From Saccharomyces paradoxus (taxonomy: Eukaryota; Ascomycota; Saccharomycetes; Saccharomycetales; Saccharomycetaceae), in NCBI RefSeq assembly GCF_002079055.1, contig NC_047500.1, forward strand, positions 620,001 through 684,000: DNA of 64,000 nt, given 5' to 3'. The notes beneath the pieces were generated by a model that saw only the letters and a list, made by a program, of their open reading frames with translations, searched no databases and had not been told where the DNA came from. Made by a program: the position numbers and the translations under genes. Below, piece after piece: positions 58,630 to 64,000 of the stretch. How positions within the stretch are numbered: the stretch's first letter is position 1; the number at the start of each line of letters is the position of its first letter.

Positions 58630-60974
58630 AACAGCAACAGCGACAACAACATTATCATGTCCTTTTCATCGACTCTTACGATTCGTTCACCTACAATGTG
58701 GTGAGGCTAATTGAGCAACAAACTAACATCTCACCAGAAGTCAACGCCGTGCACGTGACAACGATACATAGTGATACGTTCCAGTCTATGGGCCAATTAC
58801 TACCGCTTTTGCCGCTCTTTGATGCTATTGTTGTTGGCCCAGGGCCTGGGAATCCTAACAATGGTGCACAAGATATGGGCATAATATCTGAACTTTTCGA
58901 AAATGCCGATGGAAATTTAGATGATGTTCCAATATTGGGTATATGTCTTGGATTCCAAGCAATGTGCTTGGCGCAAGGTGCTGTTGTTAGTGAGTTAAAT
59001 ACTATCAAGCATGGGCAAGTGTATGAAATGCACTTAAACGATGCAGCCAAAACGTGTGGCCTTTTTAGTGGCTATCCCGATACGTTCAAATCTACGAGGT
59101 ACCATTCATTGCACGTCAATGCCGAAGGCATTGAAAACCTTTTGCCCTTGTGCTCGACTGAAGATGAGAACGGCGTTCTTTTGATGAGTGCTCAAACTAA
59201 AAATAAGCCATGGTTTGGCGTACAGTACCACCCGGAGTCATGTTGTTCGGAATTGGGGGGGCTGTTGGTCAGTAACTTTCTTAAGTTGAGTTTTATAAAC
59301 AACGTGAAGACAGGAAGATGGGAAAACAAGAATCTTAATGGGAAGTCTTCCGACATCCTATCCCGATTGGATAGAACTATTGATAGAGATCCCATATACA
59401 AGGTAAAAGAGGAGTATCCAAAGAGCGAGGACGTGACGTATGTGAAGCAGTTCGAGATCTCTAAAGACCCGAAATTGACATTCGAAATTTGCGATATCAT
59501 TGGGGAACCAAAATTTGTCATGTCATCTTCAGTTATTAGCGAAAATAGAGGCGAGTGGTCCATCATTGCTTTGCCAAATTCCGCATCCCAAGTTTTCACT
59601 CACTATGGAGCTATCAAAAAGACTACAGTCCATAGTTGGCAAGATAAAGAAGTTAGTTACACTTTGTTGAAAAAGTGTCTAGATGGTCAAGATTCGGACT
59701 TGCCTGGCTCCCTCACCGTAATAAATGAAGATAAATCTCAATTTTGGATTACTTTAGGAGAATTTATGGAAAATAAAATAATCGATAATCACAAAGAAAT
59801 ACCATTTATTGGAGGCCTCGTTGGCATTTTGGGTTACGAAATAGGACAGTACATTTCTTGTAGCCGTTGTAACGATGATGATAATTCGCTTGTTCCAGAT
59901 GCCAAACTAGTTTTTATCAACAACAGTATAGTCATTAATCACAAGCAAGGAAAGCTTTATTGTATTTCTCTGAATAATACATTTTCATCGGCCTTAGAAC
60001 AATCATTGATAGACGGTTTTGTGAATAAGGAGGATGTTAGGCAAACTTTGTCCTGGCCAAAATATTTACCGGAGGAGGTAGACTTCATTATAACGATGCC
60101 CGATAAACTTGACTATGCAAATGCATTTGAGAAATGTCAGGATTATATGCATAAGGGTGACTCATATGAAATGTGCCTCACAACGCAAACCAAAGTTGTA
60201 CCATCTGCGGTGATAGAGCCCTGGAGGATTTTCCAGACTTTGGTGCAAAGAAATCCTGCCCCATTTTCAAGTTTTTTTGAATTCAACGACATTATTCCCC
60301 GCCAAGATGAAACACCTCCAGTTTTATGCTTCTTAAGTACCTCTCCCGAAAGATTTTTGAAATGGGATGCAGACACATGCGAGCTGCGTCCCATTAAGGG
60401 AACTGTGAAGAAAGGGCCCCAAATGAACTTGGCCAAAGCTACACAGATTTTGAAAACACCAAAAGAATTCGGCGAGAATTTAATGATTTTGGACTTAATC
60501 CGAAATGACCTTTATGAGTTGGTTCCTGATGTTAGGGTGGAGGAGTTCATGTCCGTGGAAGAATATGCCACCGTCTACCAACTTGTTAGCGTCGTAAAGG
60601 CACACGGACTAACCTCTGCCAGCAAGAAGACGAGATACTCAGGCATGGATGTTCTTAAACATTCGCTTCCTCCAGGATCTATGACGGGAGCACCCAAGAA
60701 GATTACTGTGCAGTTATTGCAGGACAAGATAGAAAGTAAACTAAATAAGCATGTCAATGACGGAGCGCGTGGTGTTTATAGTGGGGTCACAGGATACTGG
60801 TCTGTGAATTCCAACGGAGATTGGTCTGTTAACATTAGATGTATGTATTCCTACAACGGCGGAGCCAGCTGGCAGTTGGGCGCAGGGGGAGCCATAACAG
60901 TTCTAAGCACACTGGATGGGGAACTAGAGGAGATGTACACCAAGTTGGAGAGCAACTTACAAATTTTCATGTAG
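58605..60974 (+). CDS. ABZ1: Aminodeoxychorismate synthase
   Basis: Converts chorismate and glutamine to 4-amino-4-deoxychorismate, precursor of p-aminobenzoate and folate. The 789-aa protein is a PabA-PabB fusion: a glutamine amidotransferase domain (about 16-230) with nucleophile C114 in GICLGFQAM and the QYHPES triad part near 208, and a chorismate-binding domain (about 290-789) with the motifs RPIKGT, ENLMILDLIRND and PGSMTGAPK. The whole catalytic set is present. It is two residues longer than the S. cerevisiae protein. The start at 58605 is the first ATG in this frame. Trp2/Trp3-type anthranilate synthase is excluded by the fused order and sequence. Confidence 0.96.
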   Translation: MLSDTIDVKQQQRQQHYHVLFIDSYDSFTYNVVRLIEQQTNISPEVNAVHVTTIHSDTFQSMGQLLPLLPLFDAIVVGPGPGNPNNGAQDMGIISELFENADGNLDDVPILGICLGFQAMCLAQGAVVSELNTIKHGQVYEMHLNDAAKTCGLFSGYPDTFKSTRYHSLHVNAEGIENLLPLCSTEDENGVLLMSAQTKNKPWFGVQYHPESCCSELGGLLVSNFLKLSFINNVKTGRWENKNLNGKSSDILSRLDRTIDRDPIYKVKEEYPKSEDVTYVKQFEISKDPKLTFEICDIIGEPKFVMSSSVISENRGEWSIIALPNSASQVFTHYGAIKKTTVHSWQDKEVSYTLLKKCLDGQDSDLPGSLTVINEDKSQFWITLGEFMENKIIDNHKEIPFIGGLVGILGYEIGQYISCSRCNDDDNSLVPDAKLVFINNSIVINHKQGKLYCISLNNTFSSALEQSLIDGFVNKEDVRQTLSWPKYLPEEVDFIITMPDKLDYANAFEKCQDYMHKGDSYEMCLTTQTKVVPSAVIEPWRIFQTLVQRNPAPFSSFFEFNDIIPRQDETPPVLCFLSTSPERFLKWDADTCELRPIKGTVKKGPQMNLAKATQILKTPKEFGENLMILDLIRNDLYELVPDVRVEEFMSVEEYATVYQLVSVVKAHGLTSASKKTRYSGMDVLKHSLPPGSMTGAPKKITVQLLQDKIESKLNKHVNDGARGVYSGVTGYWSVNSNGDWSVNIRCMYSYNGGASWQLGAGGAITVLSTLDGELEEMYTKLESNLQIFM

Positions 60975-61285
60975 ATACTTGTTATTATTAGATGTGTATA
61001 CAAACACTTTTTTCAGAACGATATACTAAATTCGTACGATGCTAAAATTTTCGCTTTAGGAAAATGACGTTTTGTGCCGTGGAAAACCCTGGAAAAAGGA
61101 TATTGGAAAAAAAGTTAAAGCATGGTCATGTAGGGAAGACTTTCCTTTCAAATTACTTATCAATAGATTATAGTGTATGCTTAACGGAGAAGAACTCTTT
61201 GAAGACATAAGATAATAGATATTAAAACATTCTAGTACATAAAAGAAGCCTGAGAAAATAGATTTGTAATTGGAAAAATTGTAAG
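60975..61285 (+). promoter_or_regulatory. ABZ1 3' flank and SOL1 promoter
   Basis: AT-rich tandem spacer of 311 bp. A short upstream ATG at about 61063 is far from SOL1. No specific site recognised. Confidence 0.5.
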
Positions 61286-62251
61286 ATGACAACAACCGTT
61301 CCCAAAGTGTTTGCATTCCATGAATTTGCAGGAGTAGCTGAAGCAGTTGCTGATCATGTTATTCACGCTCAAAACTCAGCCCTTAAGAAGGGTAGAGTCT
61401 CAAGATCTTCACAGATGTCCGGGACGAGTCTGAACGGAAACGGAAGCACAGAATCTAAAACAATGGAGAGAGTAAATTCTGTAAGGAGTAATGCCTCCAG
61501 CCGTGGTGGTAGCGAAGATGGCGCCACTAAGAAATTGAAAAAGGAGAAGGAAAGGCGCTTCAAGATTGCGTTGTCCGGTGGCTCGTTAATCCAAGTGTTG
61601 CATGAAGGATTATTGAAAAGAGACGACGTTCAATGGGGTAAATGGGATATTTACTTTGCCGATGAAAGACTGGTGCCCTTTACCTCCAGTGAGAGCAACT
61701 ATGGTCTAGCTAAGAGAAAAATATTCGATTTGATAGATACAGAGAAGTATGGAACTCCGAAAATTTATCACATTGACGAGTCGTTGATTAATGACCCTCA
61801 AGAATGTGCGGATAATTATGAGAAAATCCTAATTAAAGGATTTGCCGGTAGAGATTCTGTGAAGCTACCGATGTTTGATCTGTTCCTGCTTGGCTGTGCT
61901 CCGGACGGTCACATAGCCTCATTATTCCCCAATTTTCAAGAGAATCTACGTGAAAACTTGGCATGGGTCATACCTGTGGAAAATGCACCTAGTGGACCTT
62001 CGAATAGAATTTCGCTGACTATCCCAGTTATTTGTCACTCTCATAGAGTCACCTTTGTTGTAGAAGGCGCCACAAAGGCGCCCGTAATTAAGACCATAAT
62101 GGAAAGACCAGAAAAGGGGTTGCCTAGCAGTATCGTCAATGAGGGCGCCGCCGGTCGTGTTTCATGGTTTGTGGACGACGATGCTTTAAAAGATGTCTTT
62201 GTAATTAAGAAGAAATACAAGTTTTACGACGATGAAAATTTAACTGAGTAG
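61286..62251 (+). CDS. SOL1: 6-phosphogluconolactonase-like protein Sol1
   Basis: Member of the SOL family (SOL1-SOL4), related to 6-phosphogluconolactonase; SOL1 and SOL2 were found through tRNA export effects and have not shown clear lactonase activity. The 321-aa protein has a family-type N-terminal insertion (about 28-90, Ser/Lys-rich, variable) that splits the NagB/RpiA/6PGL fold, with the motifs LSGGSLIQVL (about 94-103), YFADERLVP near 120 and LGCAPDGHIASLFP near 208. The Ser/Asn-rich insertion is absent in SOL3/SOL4, supporting SOL1/SOL2. Chromosome position selects SOL1. Confidence 0.93.
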   Translation: MTTTVPKVFAFHEFAGVAEAVADHVIHAQNSALKKGRVSRSSQMSGTSLNGNGSTESKTMERVNSVRSNASSRGGSEDGATKKLKKEKERRFKIALSGGSLIQVLHEGLLKRDDVQWGKWDIYFADERLVPFTSSESNYGLAKRKIFDLIDTEKYGTPKIYHIDESLINDPQECADNYEKILIKGFAGRDSVKLPMFDLFLLGCAPDGHIASLFPNFQENLRENLAWVIPVENAPSGPSNRISLTIPVICHSHRVTFVVEGATKAPVIKTIMERPEKGLPSSIVNEGAAGRVSWFVDDDALKDVFVIKKKYKFYDDENLTE

Positions 62252-63116
62252 GTGTTTAGGTTTTGGGTTCTTTTCTTTTTGATGATAATGACAACTAATG
62301 ACAATACTATAATTTAACCATTTTCCTTTTTTAGCTCTTTCTATCCCCACCCTTCCCTTTAGTAATCGCAATAAATCTCCTTATATTTTTGAATTTTCTC
62401 AAGAAGTCACTTTATATAAAACAGGTCATTCTAGTAACGTAGTGTGCATATATAACATACAACATATATAATATATACAATAACCCTTAAGAGAAAAAAA
62501 AATCAATAAAGAATCATAGTGGATATTTCCATTTTTGATATGTATCTTTCTAAAATGGTGGCACACATTTAAGTTTTCTCCTCTTTTAAGGAGATTTTTG
62601 TTGGTCCCTATTCAACGAAGTGAGAGATTGCAACAAAATGTTAATTACAGAATTTCACGAAGAACCAGTTTGCAAGAGTACCTTATCCATATGACATTAT
62701 TGATCTTGTGCGTACACTATCCACACAAGCATGATTCAGTATACATAGCGGTGGTAGAATACAACGGATATAAAAACCTTAACTCTACATATAGAAAAAG
62801 TAAAAGGGCAAGCGGTTGCAAAACAAGCAAGCTTTAGTGGGATCCCAGGAACAGTTTCTCATCTTGCTAGGACAACATACGGCAATAATCACAAAATACA
62901 CTGAGCCATGCGGTTGTTACACTTTCCCAGAATAGTAATTCGCTTCTCCCATTTTTTATATTCGGCGTGTCACACCACATCGTCCCTCAACACAAAAGTT
63001 TTTGTTCTTGTTGACAAGACTGTCATTTTCCCCTTGAGTGACTTTATGTCGCTGATTCATTCATTTCGGCATTGTTTGTTGTTTATTCCCCAGATTCTTT
63101 CCGCTTTGCTTGGCTG

Positions 63117-63203
63117 CCCCTTACCCCGGAAGCTTCGAGATTAAAATTAAAAGACTAATAGCCAGGTTGCTAACCCCCTGCTGATACACTTTGGCCGCCC
63201 CCT
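63117..63203 (+). promoter_or_regulatory. Three STREs (CCCCT) upstream of EGO4
   Basis: CCCCT at 63117-63121, 63175-63179 and 63199-63203, 315-400 bp upstream of the EGO4 ATG. CCCCT/AGGGG is the Msn2/Msn4 stress element; EGO4 expression is reported to depend on Msn2/Msn4 in S. cerevisiae. Confidence 0.65.
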
Positions 63204-63374
63204 ACTAGTCAGCTGTGCATTCTGGAAGCTATGTCAAGCGGAAATTGCTTACATACAGTAAGGTATTTTCTATAATCCCGCCAACGTTATGTGCACTCCT
63301 TCATTTTGGACATCTTCTTTACATAGACGAACCTGGGAAGGAGGTCAGCTCGAAGGGAAATGTAGAGACAGCAT

Positions 63375-63387
63375 AGGGGTATAAATA
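63375..63387 (+). promoter_or_regulatory. STRE joined to TATA box of EGO4
   Basis: AGGGG (63375-63379) is followed without a gap by TATAAATA (63380-63387), about 130 bp upstream of the ATG. TATA plus stress element is the usual layout of a strongly induced yeast promoter. Confidence 0.65.
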
Positions 63388-63516
63388 AGAGACACAGTGT
63401 TCTATTGTGAGAAAAATTATTTGTAGATCTTGTACCTTATCTTGCGTAAAAAAACCAAACAAAGGTTTTCCTTACATCATACCAAACCAAAAAAAGATAA
63501 CAAATATCATAATATC

Positions 63517-63813
63517 ATGAAATCAAGTATTCCAATCACTGAAGTGTTGCCAAGAGCAGTAGGTTCATTAACATTCGATGAAAATTACAATTTGCTGGAT
63601 ACATCTGGTGTAGCAAAAGTCATCGAAAAGTCACCAATTGCAGAAATAATCAGGAAATCAAATGCTGAATTAGGTAGGCTGGGCTACTCCGTTTACGAAG
63701 ATGCTGAATATATAGGTCATGCCTTCAAGAAAGCTGGCCATTTCATCGTATACTTTACTCCAAAGAACAAAAACAGAGAGGGCGTTGTTCCTCCTGTAGG
63801 AATCACCAATTAG
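63517..63813 (+). CDS. EGO4: Small EGO-complex-related protein Ego4
   Basis: Paralogue of Ego2, the roadblock-type subunit of the EGO complex that anchors Rag GTPases and TORC1 signalling on the vacuole. From the ATG at 63517 the product is 98 aa (begins MKSSIPITEVLPRAVGSL), equal to S. cerevisiae YNR034W-A. A compact alpha/beta protein: a DTSGVAKVIEKS stretch, a helix (about 45-60) and a C-terminal beta part FIVYFTPKNK. The frame runs upstream only from a TTG. The exact role is not established; stress induction is suggested by the promoter. Confidence 0.9.
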   Translation: MKSSIPITEVLPRAVGSLTFDENYNLLDTSGVAKVIEKSPIAEIIRKSNAELGRLGYSVYEDAEYIGHAFKKAGHFIVYFTPKNKNREGVVPPVGITN

Positions 63814-63969
63814 CTCTGAGAGAACTTAATGTTAATAATGATGACAGTAGTTTTATTGTATCTCACTTTTTTTTACGTATAATCATATAACGACTTAATT
63901 ATTTTTGAAATGTTTCTTTTTTAATTGTAACCCTTTTACGGATTCTTACGTAGTTATTTAATCTTTTTT

Positions 63970-64000
63970 TTAGTAGACAATCTTCCTACCAGTAAATGTT
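63970..64000 (-). CDS. ARC35: C-terminal end of Arp2/3 complex subunit ARPC2 (partial)
   Basis: Minus-strand reading from the window edge gives the residues TFTGRKIVY and then a TAA at 63972-63970. ARPC2 proteins end in a related GK/GR-containing motif, and ARC35 is the next gene after EGO4, on this strand, in S. cerevisiae. Only ten codons are visible, so the call rests on this short match plus gene order. The gene is convergent with EGO4 with 156 bp between the stops. Confidence 0.6.
   Translation of the reverse strand, partial: TFTGRKIVY

Larger units (their letters stand above)
62252..63516 (+). promoter_or_regulatory. SOL1 3' flank and EGO4 promoter (1.26 kb)
   Basis: The second longest gene-free stretch. 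It holds four stress response elements (own entries), a TATA box TATAAATA at 63380-63387, and TA-rich SOL1 3' end signals at about 62445-62480. Two small plus-strand frames (62535-62837, 62908-63144) have no family likeness and were not annotated. Confidence 0.6.

Noticed and set aside
62535-63144. Two frames between SOL1 and EGO4
   Set aside because: No family likeness and they overlap the stress-element promoter; gene status not supportable.

Overview
The window is nuclear DNA of a budding yeast of the genus Saccharomyces. It covers the centromere of chromosome XIV and roughly the first 63 kb of its right arm. Three things show this. A complete point centromere (CDEI-CDEII-CDEIII) lies at 90-208. 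The gene order after it is the known right-arm series from CIT1 through ACC1 and SSK2 to SOL1, EGO4 and ARC35. The gene style is also yeast: compact, intronless, alternating strands, AT-rich spacers and poly(dA:dT) tracts. Compared with S. cerevisiae proteins recalled from memory, conserved enzymes (CIT1, ACC1) differ at few positions, while SWM2, BUD17 and SNF12 differ at roughly a tenth. The source is therefore probably a sister species (S. mikatae, S. kudriavzevii, S. jurei or similar) rather than S. cerevisiae. That species call is an inference without alignment.

Layout. 1-963: centromere and pericentromeric spacer. 964-5221: mitochondrial citrate synthase CIT1, a Pro/Asn tRNA pair with a probable old delta-type LTR scrap between them, and the acetate/ammonium transporter ATO2. 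5222-15161: RPC34 (Pol III), SWM2 (cap hypermethylation), VPS27 (ESCRT-0), ATG3 (autophagy E2), LRO1 (triacylglycerol synthesis), NRM1 (G1/S repressor), CSE2 (Mediator). 15283-25524: PRP2 (splicing), URK1 (uridine kinase), PHO91 (vacuolar phosphate), YNR014W (unknown), SMM1 (tRNA dihydrouridine). 25670-38226: ACC1 with a 1.5 kb upstream region, then TIM23, RCF2 and ARE2. 38374-51422: ATP23, YNR021W, MRPL50, SNF12, MPP6, SEC12, BUD17, CPR8, ZNG1, ALG12. 51672-63813: SSK2, PPG1, HUB1, ABZ1, SOL1, EGO4. The last 31 bases are the C-terminal end of ARC35.

How the genes work together. There are no operons; each gene has its own promoter or shares a divergent one. By theme, several act around acetyl-CoA and lipids (CIT1, ATO2, ACC1, LRO1, ARE2), several in mitochondria (CIT1, TIM23, RCF2, ATP23, MRPL50) and several in the secretory/endosomal system (SEC12, CPR8, ALG12, VPS27). 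The strongest large-scale structure is that at least eight genes (CIT1, ATO2, ARE2, SNF12, CPR8, SSK2, SOL1, EGO4) have duplicates in the same order on the right arm of chromosome III. The window is thus one half of a whole-genome-duplication block that starts at the centromere.

No undescribed multi-gene system is visible. The items most worth a second look are small: a perfect palindrome packed with MCB cores upstream of NRM1, four stress elements upstream of EGO4, several upstream ORFs (two overlapping the main start), an in-phase inositol-type element 0.7 kb upstream of ACC1, and short inverted repeats beside tRNA and convergent-gene ends.
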